This document shows positions 42,201-51,764 of a stretch of 64,000 nt of DNA, piece after piece. The stretch is taken from the NCBI GenBank assembly GCA_006247105.1, contig CM016926.1:682001-746000 (forward strand), read 5' to 3'. The notes beneath the pieces are model-generated. The model did not search any database. It saw only the letters and a program-made list of their open reading frames with translations, and was not told where the DNA came from. How positions within the stretch are numbered: the first letter of the stretch is position 1; every line of letters starts with the position of its first letter. The stretch is from Giardia muris. Its lineage: Eukaryota; Fornicata; Diplomonadida; Hexamitidae. The translations under genes and the position numbers were made by a program.

Positions 42201-44010
42201 GGATGACGGGGAGTGGGAGATATGCGCCACAATACTTCAAATCCCGCTCATATTCCATCGAGGCCATATCCGAGTCGTCAAGTATGGAGTTCTTCCCGGT
42301 GATGCTTTCCAGAGAGGCGACTGGCGCCCCCAATAATAGGGAGTTGTAGAGACCGCGCGAGAGGTGCTGGACATATTTGAACAGCTCTGGGGCCTGCAGC
42401 TTTTGCTTATCCGCGTCTGTCACTTCATTAGCCGTCACCTCATTGAGCGCATGTTTCGACGTTGCAGAGGCCAGGGTGATAAGCGGACTACTCCTGGCTG
42501 ATGGAAGCTTCTTTGGTTCAAGAATACCACCGGAGAAAAGGACCTGGCTCGATATCATGTTATTTGCGTCTCGAAGTAATTGGAAGCAGATCCGAGGGAA
42601 GTCTGAGAGCCGCCGGATCGTACAGTTTCCGGAGATAACCGTATCCCCCTCGCCTTGACGGGACAGATTACTGGTTGAGGAGTTCACCCGTGATAGGATG
42701 TCAGCCGTCTGGGTCCAGGCGATACGGTTATGCATGTCCCGGTCGTCAAGGAAGGTAAGATCCTGCTGTTTAACAAGCTGCGGTGGGGTGACTTCATGTT
42801 TGGCCGAGGTTTGAGTACGGGCACAGTGGACGGCATGGCCAGCCGTCGGCCAGGAGTAGCTATACATAGTCGTCCCAGATCGATAGTCTCTACAGAACCG
42901 TCGATCCATATACTCGTGGTTCTCAATCCGTAGGTTGATCTCGTTCATCAAGGCGCTCTTCAAGCCTGCATCGACATAGGAGGGACGGATGAGGAGTAAG
43001 GAGTCATCGGAATCGACGTAGTCCTTCAAGGGAAGCTCGGCCAGCTCTGTGAAGACGTAGGGCTTCAAATACATGTAGGTGTTCTTCGCTATTGACCCAT
43101 CTAACGAGTTCGAGGACTCCGTGACCGTGGTGGCGTGCTCGATGAGCGCGAGGAGGTAGACGAGCTTCCGGATGTCCAATGCGTAGTAGATCAATGACCC
43201 CTTTATATGGCATTTCTCCGCCAAGACCAAGCTCTCCCCGATCCACGCATACCTATCGCAGGTCTCAGAGAGGTCCAGCTGCACGAGCTCAATCCCCTTC
43301 AGCTGCGTCTCGCAATCGAACTTGAAGGTTAGTGGATTACAGGTGCAAGGGTGGTGTAGGGCTGCAAGGTCCGAGTACGGGATGGGGAGGGTCTGATATG
43401 GAAGGGAGGAGACGGGGAGAGGGAAGGCTTTGACGAGCTCAGTGCTCTTACAGACCACGAGGGAGACACATTTCGCGTGACCCTTCCCAGTACGCTCGTG
43501 GATGACAATGAAGTCTATTAGCCCGTGCTCATGTTCATGCTGTAGCACTGGCCTATGTGCTTGGGAAAGTGCGCGCTGTAGATGCCCAGGTTTTGTCGAG
43601 ATCGGAACATAATATAGTTTGCGTTGTCCCTGCGGGAGGTTGCTCGCCTGGGTCGAATCTGGGAAGCGCACATAGACAGGCTCGTAGCCAGAGAAGTGAG
43701 GGACCAAGGAGATAACGCCGGTGAGGAAGGAAATCGGGACGGACTGGAAGGTGTCTACGTTGAGGACGTGAATCGTCTTCCCAGCGTGCACGAGCCCCAT
43801 ATTGATCTCAGGATAAACGACGTAGCTAATCACCCCATCTGTGAACGTGGTCGAGCCACGATATAGGGCACAGTGGCCAAGCGTTAATGCGTACCTGACG
43901 AGTGTTCCGGGCCCCTTGAGGACGTACAGGTCATTGTGTGATGTCAGGACGCAGGAGCGAATGTCCTTATCAGTCAAGAGGACATCGATACGATAGGAGG
44001 AGCCACTCAT
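39211..44010 (-). CDS. Large Vps39/Vam6-like vesicle-tethering protein
   Basis: A 1599-residue protein. Its N-terminus (about 1-330) has beta-propeller-like strands resembling a CNH domain (SHNDLYVLKGPGTLVRY, then GKTIHVLNVDTFQSVP). The middle and C-terminal 900 residues are all helical, as in clathrin-repeat solenoids. The end has two cysteine pairs, CKIC and an HPDC close, with FLPDG between, like the zinc finger at the end of Vps39 and TGFBRAP1/Vps3. These are HOPS/CORVET subunits that tether endosomes and lysosomes. It is almost twice the usual length, so a different tether such as Vps8 or Vps41 is not excluded. The stop codons of this and the RING gene overlap. Confidence 0.6.
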   Translation of the reverse strand: MSGSSYRIDVLLTDKDIRSCVLTSHNDLYVLKGPGTLVRYALTLGHCALYRGSTTFTDGVISYVVYPEINMGLVHAGKTIHVLNVDTFQSVPISFLTGVISLVPHFSGYEPVYVRFPDSTQASNLPQGQRKLYYVPISTKPGHLQRALSQAHRPVLQHEHEHGLIDFIVIHERTGKGHAKCVSLVVCKSTELVKAFPLPVSSLPYQTLPIPYSDLAALHHPCTCNPLTFKFDCETQLKGIELVQLDLSETCDRYAWIGESLVLAEKCHIKGSLIYYALDIRKLVYLLALIEHATTVTESSNSLDGSIAKNTYMYLKPYVFTELAELPLKDYVDSDDSLLLIRPSYVDAGLKSALMNEINLRIENHEYMDRRFCRDYRSGTTMYSYSWPTAGHAVHCARTQTSAKHEVTPPQLVKQQDLTFLDDRDMHNRIAWTQTADILSRVNSSTSNLSRQGEGDTVISGNCTIRRLSDFPRICFQLLRDANNMISSQVLFSGGILEPKKLPSARSSPLITLASATSKHALNEVTANEVTDADKQKLQAPELFKYVQHLSRGLYNSLLLGAPVASLESITGKNSILDDSDMASMEYERDLKYCGAYLPLPVILRIHVGHDNYVFINTEINHIVPDPNENDHYAERYNGQGQENLFAYGPLYKLAVPRRDLLTLSTTSLQLVRLIRSADMGIRTPEMTDPLGSLTPTVVGRPFMPLAIIPAHFTGNTLIYGLSKMYYGEQNTLPCDTPVFYIVTANSVLLLRRSSLFTSLLDDLRGEKKTVTELVVTIENKLSRPLSERFDMSQRDWTLCWVVLGALRLSQRDFSRAAFAFVNARLLSPILTIYIMLHGLTIRDLAGNDLKPFYHTFQALKEMGSTFGCFQEVLDMDPSTPVDELFRRLYDFMDALSMNGDYIRLPPSLEPAQLLASLHIEEFPGSVDDRLDACLLYLKIVLDPTGEWNLALHGLCRDVDEEKVPLAEHLVNECIEVRNGHKHKHPVPTAIGEFHISHPAPVHEAVALVLRSLMLILLLRPAFHVAPKDQLLLLRTSLNPGDPFYPLVSSREVSMDRLSNNSDVYASAIGLLTILRRPEVALALLRAYLDVFVTMEEGELELVDDQTQDLVEALLCTYLSLAQSTPIPTNGEPLVPEAELARFLDFYTLSLRPQEVLPLVLQSFAYLAEFYPRICLRFLKREVSGSDYLSHLLKLEVASGYLSRCYEPVSSDVIEHIVHTLPLEMVLEYIGAGKQHEYFEASLMHVLLNVVASCALSALRRRTTGLSVIENSYISTKAAHFIRDGLMAPALRHEREANDFLQLHQLLETLDAIVRIDSLFSDAQLQACLLLNRVGLVLDRLMGQSFPGSEQTLTDLVLRYERKDPEITPYSTRQPRPTSENPYPIDRKAFAAAIEWCLTATSQERDDDLAAARTLMEDCFSYQLSLLENITLGDVEMARVRRSPVALIHSVLVRLCLLHNQGLITHGDFAYCFTTLIDGREACKRGTSGLVCAYLSGEVLKMIPQEFPMKYLVGFLTNTIAESGTVTSLLDANLMTLQSRQQQVMEDLERCRGGRLVVNAFSQCKICGALINPALAASLVFLPDGAGKIFPAHPDCYKG

Positions 44011-44252
44011 TCTTTCTTTCTTTCAGCCAAGAACCGTATGAAGCCGACGGCCAAGACGAGGAGGTGTAGAAGGCCCGCTTGCCAGGCTTCCACATGTAAC
44101 TGTTGAGGTGGGTCTGAGTTGACTCCACAGTATAGGACCAAGTCCAGGTCTAAGTGTTGGACATCCGTGCCATGTGCCAGGCGTAAAGCTAGATGTATGA
44201 GCCATCGGACAAGCATTAGGATTGCCCAAGGAAGCAAAAGAACCAGTAGCAT
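44007..44252 (-). CDS. Small two-helix membrane protein
   Basis: An 81-residue protein with a hydrophobic N-terminus (about 1-26, MLLVLLLPWAILMLVRWLIH) and a second hydrophobic helix (about 59-76) ending in a basic ERKKE tail, likely cytosolic. No family is recognised. Its TGA overlaps the ATG of the Vps39-like gene (ATGA). Its ATG is only 4 bp from the PPIP5K ATG on the other strand. The tidy packing at both ends supports it as a real gene. Confidence 0.65.
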   Translation of the reverse strand: MLLVLLLPWAILMLVRWLIHLALRLAHGTDVQHLDLDLVLYCGVNSDPPQQLHVEAWQAGLLHLLVLAVGFIRFLAERKKE

Positions 44253-44259
44253 TTATATG
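44250..44259. promoter_or_regulatory. Divergent start codons 4 bp apart (CATTTATATG)
   Basis: The ATG of the small membrane protein (minus) and of PPIP5K (plus) are separated only by TTAT. Any promoter for either gene must lie inside the other's coding sequence or be this A/T patch itself. Confidence 0.6.
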
Positions 44260-47200
44260 CAGTGCGAGCCATCCCAAAGAATTCGTCTTGGACTCCTTTG
44301 CATGAGCAAGAAGGCGCGGTCCGATCCGATGCAGGAAATTCTTAAGCGGTTGAACCATGACAACCTGATGGAACTGATCTACTTCCCCGATGACATGCTC
44401 TTGAATATGCCGATAGAACAATGGCCGGAGGTCGACGTGGTGATCGGGTTCCATTCAAACGGTTTCCCCCTGAAAAAGGCCATAGCCTACGAGGAGTTAC
44501 GTGGACCATATTCCATTAACTCCTTGAAGGGACAATTGACATTGCTCAGTAGGTTTGAGTCATATAAGAAGATGGCTAGGCATTCCATTCCCCTACCGAG
44601 ACACATTTTAGCATGTCGACGACCACCGCCAGATGAGAAGAGGTGTGAGGCTTGTTGTATGGCTTTGCCTAACGAGCAAGGTTTGAGGTCTGCGGATTCG
44701 ATCCATTGCACCTGTATTTACGAGGACCCTATAGGGTTCATCGACGGCGGTTCCTATGTCGAATACAATGGCGTTCGGATCATGAAACCGTTCCTAGAGA
44801 AGCCTGCAGATAGTGAGGACCACAATATCTGGATTTACTATCCTCCTCCAAGCGCACCAGGGGATAAACCTGAGGGGGTAACCAAACTGTTCCGAAAGGT
44901 GGGTAACTGTTCCTCAGAATTCATTCCAGGAAAGCACAGTATCCGCAGGAACGGTTGTTACATCTATGAAGCCTTCCTTCCGCCACAAGATAATACTGAC
45001 GTGAAGATCTACGCCGTCTTCCCGAATTATATTCTAGCGGAGACTAGAAAAGCACCACATATCGATGGGGTTGTCGTTCGCGATCCAGAGACTAAGAAAG
45101 AGGTAAGAATGTTGACAGAACTGAGCGTGCGTGAGCGTGATATCTCCATGCTGATCTGGCAAACGTTTGGGCAGCGCGTATGTGGCTTCGATTTTGTCCG
45201 TTCCGAGGGGAAAACTGTCGTTTGTGACGTTAACGGCTGGTCTTTCGTCAAGACAAATCCACGCTATTATGATGTCTGTGCACGTATTCTTCGTGAGCTG
45301 AGCATCCAAGCCATAACGCAGAGCCAAAAGGACATCGCACGCGCTTTAAAGTTCCCACGGGATGAGCTTTTGCCAAACGCTCTACATTTCAGCCGAGTGA
45401 CACACCCGAGTGTTGTTTACCCGAAAGGCGGAACGTATTACATTGATAGCACCTATCTCGATATGCTTGACAAGATAACCGAGATGCTAGTCAAACGGCG
45501 GCAGGGCGGTGGGGAGAACAAGTCAACGATCTTCCCAGCAATGAACGATATTCTGTTCACCAGGTATAAGGAGTGTACCCTACGTAGACGTGGTTTTGTT
45601 GGACTGATTCGTTCGGGAGATCGCGTGCCAAAGTTCTGGTATGCGATCACCTCATCAAACCAATGGATTCTGACTTTATTTGCAGGGGTTTCCGATAACG
45701 AGTCGGAATCTTCTGAGATACGCCAACAGTACCGAGAAAAAGGCGTTCGAGACATCATCATCCGTCCAAGTTATACCCCCATGCGTGCCAAGGGAATCTC
45801 AGATACCATTGAAGCCCTCTTGGAACGTAAAGGGATCAATCCTCAGGAGATTCGACGCACCCCCTTCCTCCTCCTACAAAAGCATACCACCTCCGGCCGT
45901 CATTCACGAGTCCCAACAGACTCCGTGGACTTCTTTGAGGAATCAACGGTAACGAAAACTTCTGACGGTCTTTTCCCCACCCCACGGGTTCTGAAGTCAG
46001 CGTTGACATATGACTCCGATGATGAGTTTACAGTAGAAGAGATGGATGCCCTAAAACTGTGCTACGCCCTCTTCTCGAACGAGATCGCAGGCGTTCGAAT
46101 CAAGCTTCGGCGACAAGATCGCACAACTACCACTTTCAAGCTTAGCATTTCATGGGGTGGTTACCTCACCGTCTCCGGCTTACGCCAGGCCTTTTCATTG
46201 GGTAAGATGCTACGTCGGATGTTCATTCCATATACCCCTGACCGCCTCGTAGAACCCGAGGAATCCGATGGTGACTGTGTTGAGGGTTACGCTTCCACTC
46301 CCAGTTCTGATCTCTTAGAGAAGACCCAGCTCCTTTTACCCAGTGATGACGTCCCCACCTTAAGTGCTGAGTCTCCAATGGAACAGAAGAGTCGAAGCGA
46401 TCTTTATAAGAGAACCTTAAGAGTCTTCTTCTCTGGAGAGCGTAGAGATCGTCATTGCGCCCTTGGCGTGCTGATTGGGATCTGTACCGACGATTCGAAG
46501 GAGATCGACGATATCTTCCCACAACTACGAGAATATCGAAGCTACGAGCTCTCCCCTAACATAATGAGCTATCTATCAGAGCGTTATCAGCCTGATCAAC
46601 CAATCCCATACATTAACCTCTCCATCTCACAATTACGACAGATGCTCGTCTATGAAGATACAATCCTTCATAACGTCCCCAGGCCCGTCGAAGAGCTTCT
46701 GGAACGAGAAAAGACGCGTATCAATAAGTATCTGAATGAGCGTTCGACCAAGGAAAACTATCTGACGCTTCCTGTTTTCACTACGGCTGGACGTGGTTCA
46801 ACTAAGCATCTCAGTATCCTTTCCGGAGCCGATAATCTTGATATTGAACGTATTCGAACTGGAGTTGGAAGCACCTGCGCTACCATAGCGATGGGTGATC
46901 TTTATCGGAATCCTGAAACATCCATACGATCTCTCTCTAAGCTATTCGCAACAACCCACACCACCTCATCGGACTCGTGCCAGAGTGCAATGATCGGCTT
47001 TATGCACAAGTCAACAAGCTATTCGAGTCTTCAAGAGGAGATGATTCCTGCTATTCGCTTTGGAACCGGGATTGAAACTGATGAAGATGAGGTTTTGATA
47101 GAAGAGGAGCATCATAACGAATGGTCGGACTCGTCACTCCCTAGTGGCGTGCATCTTCCATCCTCCTCTTACACAGACTCCCATTTGAGTACCTCGCAGC

Positions 47201-49992
47201 TTTCCCATGTGCATTCCTGGGAGACACTTCCGCGCCTACGTTGTTCGACTTGTACTAGTGAGCCACGTTTGAGTTCGGAGATCGACTTGAGGAATCGTAC
47301 AAGCATTAGACAGCACTTCGAGGCCTGTCTGAAAAACGAGCAGTATGCAAATCACATTGAGATGGCGAGTGATATATATGACTTCCTTGAGTCGTTTCTG
47401 GATGAACTCGAGCATATGCACTTCCGTACCGCCCCGAATCTCAGTGTTTCTAGACGGGTGACCTTACACGACGTATCTGCCTCACGCTCCAATACTCCCT
47501 CGGGGCTGTCTACTATCGAGCCTCTCGAGTCAAGGTTTTCCCCGCTATCTATCATTTCCCAAATCAGATATGTTTTGTATGACTTCCGTGTTGGAAACCA
47601 GTACGACTTCTCGGCGATTGTCGCCCTGAATCACAGTATGAGATTCCTTGCGATCCACTTCCCAGAGCTGGCGAGTAATGAGAAGCTCGACCGACTGATC
47701 AAGCTCTTGTCTCGTTACGCCGTGCAGGTCGTCCATACGATCTATGGGATCACAATGAGTAACCAGGCGAACATCAGCTACCAGATCGCAGGGGTTCTGT
47801 TTCAGACCCTCATCGACGATCTCAGTGAGGTTACGACACGTCAACATCCCCAGTACACGCCCACGCTCGATGGGGACGGCACCAATAGCTCTCAGCGTGG
47901 AAGGCACCTCAAAGGACAGCGTTCAGACGTCCCTCTAGAGGACATCATGATGGCAAAGCTATACGTTGGCAGTATTCCATGGATTCATTCAATCCTCAAC
48001 CTCATCACCCTCAACCCAGACTTCTCGGAGTTCCTCATCCATTCACGTGAGGTGACACGCCAATTGTCCTTTGGGGCGAGCCTTAGCTTTGTCCTTTGGG
48101 AATTAGTTAAAACCGATATGGAACCGGCCTTTTTGGTGCAGATCTTCTATTCCAGTGGCGCCAGCGCAGATGTCTTTCAGCATAACGCCTATAACGTGCA
48201 GCCATTGGATCAACCGGAACCGCTCATGTATCCGATACCCCTCTTCTTATTGACACAGTTTGCCGCCAAGATACCAAAGTACAGGAAGCGCCTGGCCTCG
48301 GATGAGCGCCTTTTCTCGATGATCTGCGTCGTCAGACATGCTGATCGTACACCAAAGCAACGCCTTAAGTTCAAGGTGGACCATGACGACCTAGCGCAAC
48401 GAGTCATGAAGCGATTGCGAATCAGCGAGATCGCCCCAACAGATGTGACCTTCCGAGCCGAGGACGCAGAGGAAAGACTTGCCATCATGAAGATCAGTGA
48501 GGAAGTTCAGAATTGGATGACACTTATCAAGGAATGTCAAGGCTCAGCTTCAGTACTTGCAGACCCTGGTGTGCAGAAGCTTGTTGAGAACTTGACCCAG
48601 TTCTTAGTCGTAGTAACCAACCCTCCGCCGGCCTTGAAGGTACAGTTGAAGTTCCCATTTCCTTGGCGTGGGGTTCGAAGGTTTACGTTATTGGCGAAGT
48701 ATGATGGCGTTCTGACGACGATGGGGAGGTTACAGAGCCATCTTTGTGGTAGACTGCTATATCAAACCCTTCTGGATGATTTCTTTGAGCTTGGTGTTGA
48801 GGTCATCCCTGGAAGCTTGAATCGGGTTTATAATCTGTTAAAAGAGAGTAGCGCCTATTGCTCTGATGAACCGCGGGTTCGAACGACTGCTGAGGAGTGT
48901 CTGAAAGAGATTGTGGACAATTATAATCAATTGGCACAAGACTTGCAGTACTCGCAGCTTCTGAATCAAGACGATATCACCATTGAGGAGTTGCCCTTGT
49001 TATCAAAGGTTGACAAGATCGCTCGTGAACTCATCTCAATGGAAAAGGAGACTCTCAACAAGGCACTTACAGAGAAGATTGACCTATCAAACGAGAATCC
49101 AAAGAACTTGCAAGGGTGTCTCTTGGATTTCATTAGAAGCATTCCACATCGTGCATTGGAGGAGCTTGGCGTTCCTTTCACTCGTCTGGAGGAGCTTCGA
49201 AGACTCTTGACGGATCTTGTTATCGGTTATGAAGAATACTTCAGTGATAAGGAGCAGTTCCCAGAAGGCTTCCAGACCGTCTTACAAGACGGTGAGACGA
49301 TCCATTCCATCATTCGGCGAATGCGGTTCATTACGGGAGGCTATTATGACCCAGAAACTCAGTCCTATAACGTCAGCAAGATTGCTGATATCACAGACCT
49401 ATTACGATACGAAATCCTACAACACCATTACATCCTGAACGAGGAATTGCAACGGATTCTCAAGGATGCCTGGGATTCAGTCCGTGTCCTCATTCCTTTC
49501 ACAGCAAGTCAGGAATTTGGTTTGACGGACTTCACGAAGTTCGCCATCGCCTCCTTTATTACCCGGGACTTGTTGAGTACGATTACTGATAACCTTCGAA
49601 CACCGGGTCTTTCCTTTTACTTCACCTCGGAAAGCCATATCCATGGCCTTCTAAACTTATTGCTATGCTCCCCAGGTAGCCCTTGCAAGGTTGATAGAGA
49701 TAGTGTGTCAGGTGTTGACTTCCTTTCACACTTTGTCTTCAAAGGGTATGCAAGAGGAAGTAATGACTTTTGTAGCCGTGTAGAGGTATATTGGAGCCGT
49801 GGGAGTGCTCACTCTCCATATAAGATAGATATGAGTCTTGCCGAAAACGTCATTCGAGTTCAAGCACCCCTCTTGATATCAGATACTCTTTGCATAAAGG
49901 ATTTCGAGGCCATTCTAACTCACAGTCAGAACATCACAAACATGTTACAGAACCGTGCCAATGATAACCTCCCTCTCCTCCCAACCCATTAG
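44257..49992 (+). CDS. VIP1: Diphosphoinositol pentakisphosphate kinase (PPIP5K/Vip1)
   Basis: A 1911-residue dual-domain enzyme that makes inositol pyrophosphates. The N-terminal RimK/ATP-grasp kinase starts at once: RIRLGLLCMSKKARSDPMQEIL, EQWPEVDVVIGFHSNGFPL and LKKAIAYEELRGPYSINSL are family landmarks. CGFDFVRSEGKTVVCDVNGWSFVK (about 305-330) holds the metal-binding core. A long Ser-rich, poorly conserved linker spans about 560-1330. The C-terminal histidine-phosphatase-like domain has RHADRTPKQ (about 1360) and YFTSESHIHGLLNLL, both active-site motifs. The ATG at 44257 is chosen because the reading frame upstream (to 44119) has no family similarity and overlaps the divergent gene. Confidence 0.94.
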   Translation: MQCEPSQRIRLGLLCMSKKARSDPMQEILKRLNHDNLMELIYFPDDMLLNMPIEQWPEVDVVIGFHSNGFPLKKAIAYEELRGPYSINSLKGQLTLLSRFESYKKMARHSIPLPRHILACRRPPPDEKRCEACCMALPNEQGLRSADSIHCTCIYEDPIGFIDGGSYVEYNGVRIMKPFLEKPADSEDHNIWIYYPPPSAPGDKPEGVTKLFRKVGNCSSEFIPGKHSIRRNGCYIYEAFLPPQDNTDVKIYAVFPNYILAETRKAPHIDGVVVRDPETKKEVRMLTELSVRERDISMLIWQTFGQRVCGFDFVRSEGKTVVCDVNGWSFVKTNPRYYDVCARILRELSIQAITQSQKDIARALKFPRDELLPNALHFSRVTHPSVVYPKGGTYYIDSTYLDMLDKITEMLVKRRQGGGENKSTIFPAMNDILFTRYKECTLRRRGFVGLIRSGDRVPKFWYAITSSNQWILTLFAGVSDNESESSEIRQQYREKGVRDIIIRPSYTPMRAKGISDTIEALLERKGINPQEIRRTPFLLLQKHTTSGRHSRVPTDSVDFFEESTVTKTSDGLFPTPRVLKSALTYDSDDEFTVEEMDALKLCYALFSNEIAGVRIKLRRQDRTTTTFKLSISWGGYLTVSGLRQAFSLGKMLRRMFIPYTPDRLVEPEESDGDCVEGYASTPSSDLLEKTQLLLPSDDVPTLSAESPMEQKSRSDLYKRTLRVFFSGERRDRHCALGVLIGICTDDSKEIDDIFPQLREYRSYELSPNIMSYLSERYQPDQPIPYINLSISQLRQMLVYEDTILHNVPRPVEELLEREKTRINKYLNERSTKENYLTLPVFTTAGRGSTKHLSILSGADNLDIERIRTGVGSTCATIAMGDLYRNPETSIRSLSKLFATTHTTSSDSCQSAMIGFMHKSTSYSSLQEEMIPAIRFGTGIETDEDEVLIEEEHHNEWSDSSLPSGVHLPSSSYTDSHLSTSQLSHVHSWETLPRLRCSTCTSEPRLSSEIDLRNRTSIRQHFEACLKNEQYANHIEMASDIYDFLESFLDELEHMHFRTAPNLSVSRRVTLHDVSASRSNTPSGLSTIEPLESRFSPLSIISQIRYVLYDFRVGNQYDFSAIVALNHSMRFLAIHFPELASNEKLDRLIKLLSRYAVQVVHTIYGITMSNQANISYQIAGVLFQTLIDDLSEVTTRQHPQYTPTLDGDGTNSSQRGRHLKGQRSDVPLEDIMMAKLYVGSIPWIHSILNLITLNPDFSEFLIHSREVTRQLSFGASLSFVLWELVKTDMEPAFLVQIFYSSGASADVFQHNAYNVQPLDQPEPLMYPIPLFLLTQFAAKIPKYRKRLASDERLFSMICVVRHADRTPKQRLKFKVDHDDLAQRVMKRLRISEIAPTDVTFRAEDAEERLAIMKISEEVQNWMTLIKECQGSASVLADPGVQKLVENLTQFLVVVTNPPPALKVQLKFPFPWRGVRRFTLLAKYDGVLTTMGRLQSHLCGRLLYQTLLDDFFELGVEVIPGSLNRVYNLLKESSAYCSDEPRVRTTAEECLKEIVDNYNQLAQDLQYSQLLNQDDITIEELPLLSKVDKIARELISMEKETLNKALTEKIDLSNENPKNLQGCLLDFIRSIPHRALEELGVPFTRLEELRRLLTDLVIGYEEYFSDKEQFPEGFQTVLQDGETIHSIIRRMRFITGGYYDPETQSYNVSKIADITDLLRYEILQHHYILNEELQRILKDAWDSVRVLIPFTASQEFGLTDFTKFAIASFITRDLLSTITDNLRTPGLSFYFTSESHIHGLLNLLLCSPGSPCKVDRDSVSGVDFLSHFVFKGYARGSNDFCSRVEVYWSRGSAHSPYKIDMSLAENVIRVQAPLLISDTLCIKDFEAILTHSQNITNMLQNRANDNLPLLPTH

Positions 49993-51746
49993 TCGATGGA
50001 AATCACCGATGCGTCATGAAGCGTCACTGAGCTTGGATATGGAAGGGTGATGACGTCCCAAAACTCCAGGATTTGGGTTCTCAATTCATCACGGTCCTGT
50101 TCTTCTATTAAGCGTATCCAACGGGTTCTAAGACAGCTCACAACGTCAAGGACATAGACGGCCTCCTTCCCAGGCGCCAGACGAAGCCCACGTCCCATCT
50201 GCTGGACGAATAGGCGCTCTGATTCCGTCCTTCGTAAGAGAACAACCATATCGACCATAGGCAGATCAAATCCTTCAGTTGCCATGCCGACGGTGATAAG
50301 CACTAAGCTCCGGGACTGTTCGGGCCTACTCTTACTATCGGGTGCTCTGCAGAAGGCCTTGAGACGTTCGTCAAGGATGGGCTTCGGGACCTTATAATGT
50401 ACAACTAGGAAGGTGAGGTTCTCTGGGATGAACTCTCTGCCAACGCGCTCAAAAAGGTCGATCTCCTTGATCGAACTCACGAAGATCATGACGCGTCGAG
50501 CTTGAAAGGTAAGGATTCGCTTGATGATATCGGAACAGATATAGGGGGCATTCTCTTCGGAGAGTGAGGTAATCCCCCCTTTGATACTTTTCCGTAGGCG
50601 TGAGAGGAAATCTGGCAGAGGGATATGCGTCCTACGTAGGTTTTCGACTAGGAGAGAATAGGATACGTCGCCGTACTCGTAATAGCGCACGGTGGGGAAG
50701 AAGCGAAGGCGTTTGGCGACCGTCCAAGGCAAGTCGATGAAGACCGTGTTTCCAAAGAGTTGACGGATCCGAGCTCCTTTAGGGTCAGTTTGGTGTGTCA
50801 AAGTGGCGGTCATCCCCAATCCTAAGCGGAGCTTTGGGTGTCTTAGTATTTCCTCGATTGATGCACGGTACTTTGGAGCAATGCTATGGTGCGCCTCATC
50901 TGCAACGATATATCGCACATTATTGATGAGTGTAGGAGGAAGGACATGCATCGTCTGAAAAAGAACGAAGATAACACGAGCACGACTATTCAGGACCGTC
51001 TTCTTGCCAGCCTCGACATTTAGGAAGACCTCGTTTGGGTTCTTCATATGACAGCGTTGACTGAAATATCGCAGATACTTGTCATGTGCCTGGTTCCTGA
51101 TCATAACACTGTTCACCACGAACAGGACCACTCCCTCATCTCCGGACCCATTAAGGAACCGCTGAAGGGAACAGATACGAGTGATCATGGCTTCAACTAT
51201 GAACATCGACACGTATGTCTTTCCAAGCCCGGTCGCCACCACCAATAAACCCTGCACAACAGTCTTTTGTTCAGCAAGTGTCCTGATGTGCTCAATGATG
51301 GCCATTTGTAACCCGTTCGGCGCCGGGCTTGTGGCCTCGGTCTTGGAACCGGTAGGGGCAAAAGTGATCATCTCCGGAGTGATCGTGGATAAGTCGATTG
51401 GGTCACAAGACGGCGGCCGTTCATCTAAGGATTGGTAGTAAGAGTCAAGGACGTCGACAAAGGGGGGTAAAGTATTGGAGTGTTCGTATCGCTTGAGAAA
51501 GGTCCGGACGTTCCCCTCTGGGATCCCGATCTCTTGCATCATAGTGGAATAATCCTGAAGGTACTCCGAGACCACTTTCCGTGTCTCTGAGACGTCAAGC
51601 TCGAAATCCACGACCGAAGGCTCGGGACGAAGTTCCTGGCCCACCGCTTGTCTATATTGCCGCTTAAAGAAGCGGAGCAGGTGTTCGAAGGGCGCCGTCT
51701 TTAGAAGTCCAACCAGCGCCTGAAGGTCTGCCCCCGACGGTTCCAT
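49989..51746 (-). CDS. SF2 helicase, ResIII/DEAH type (Irc3-like)
   Basis: A 585-residue helicase. Walker A ATGLGKT (171-177), DEAHH (283-287), motif III GMTATL and motif VI QQMGRGLRLAPGK are visible. The DEAHH box and QxxGRGLRL ending resemble the type III restriction/UvrB branch of SF2, as in bacterial DEAD/DEAH helicases and yeast Irc3, not the DEAD-box RNA helicases. The first 150 residues are unassigned. Giardia lacks mitochondrial DNA, so the Irc3 role in mitochondria cannot apply; the substrate is unknown. A bacterial origin by transfer is possible. The stop overlaps the PPIP5K stop by 4 bp. Confidence 0.85.
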   Translation of the reverse strand: MEPSGADLQALVGLLKTAPFEHLLRFFKRQYRQAVGQELRPEPSVVDFELDVSETRKVVSEYLQDYSTMMQEIGIPEGNVRTFLKRYEHSNTLPPFVDVLDSYYQSLDERPPSCDPIDLSTITPEMITFAPTGSKTEATSPAPNGLQMAIIEHIRTLAEQKTVVQGLLVVATGLGKTYVSMFIVEAMITRICSLQRFLNGSGDEGVVLFVVNSVMIRNQAHDKYLRYFSQRCHMKNPNEVFLNVEAGKKTVLNSRARVIFVLFQTMHVLPPTLINNVRYIVADEAHHSIAPKYRASIEEILRHPKLRLGLGMTATLTHQTDPKGARIRQLFGNTVFIDLPWTVAKRLRFFPTVRYYEYGDVSYSLLVENLRRTHIPLPDFLSRLRKSIKGGITSLSEENAPYICSDIIKRILTFQARRVMIFVSSIKEIDLFERVGREFIPENLTFLVVHYKVPKPILDERLKAFCRAPDSKSRPEQSRSLVLITVGMATEGFDLPMVDMVVLLRRTESERLFVQQMGRGLRLAPGKEAVYVLDVVSCLRTRWIRLIEEQDRDELRTQILEFWDVITLPYPSSVTLHDASVISID

Positions 51747-51757
51747 TCTTCACCCCT

Positions 51758-51764
51758 GTTCACT
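51758..51764 (-). terminator. Poly(A) signal AGTGAAC overlapping the IFT57 stop
   Basis: AGTGAAC begins inside the TAG stop (51763-51765) of IFT57 and lies 11 bp before the helicase ATG. Confidence 0.7.

Noticed and set aside
44119..44256. N-terminal extension of PPIP5K
   Set aside because: It overlaps the divergent small membrane gene and lacks family similarity; the kinase core starts right after 44257.
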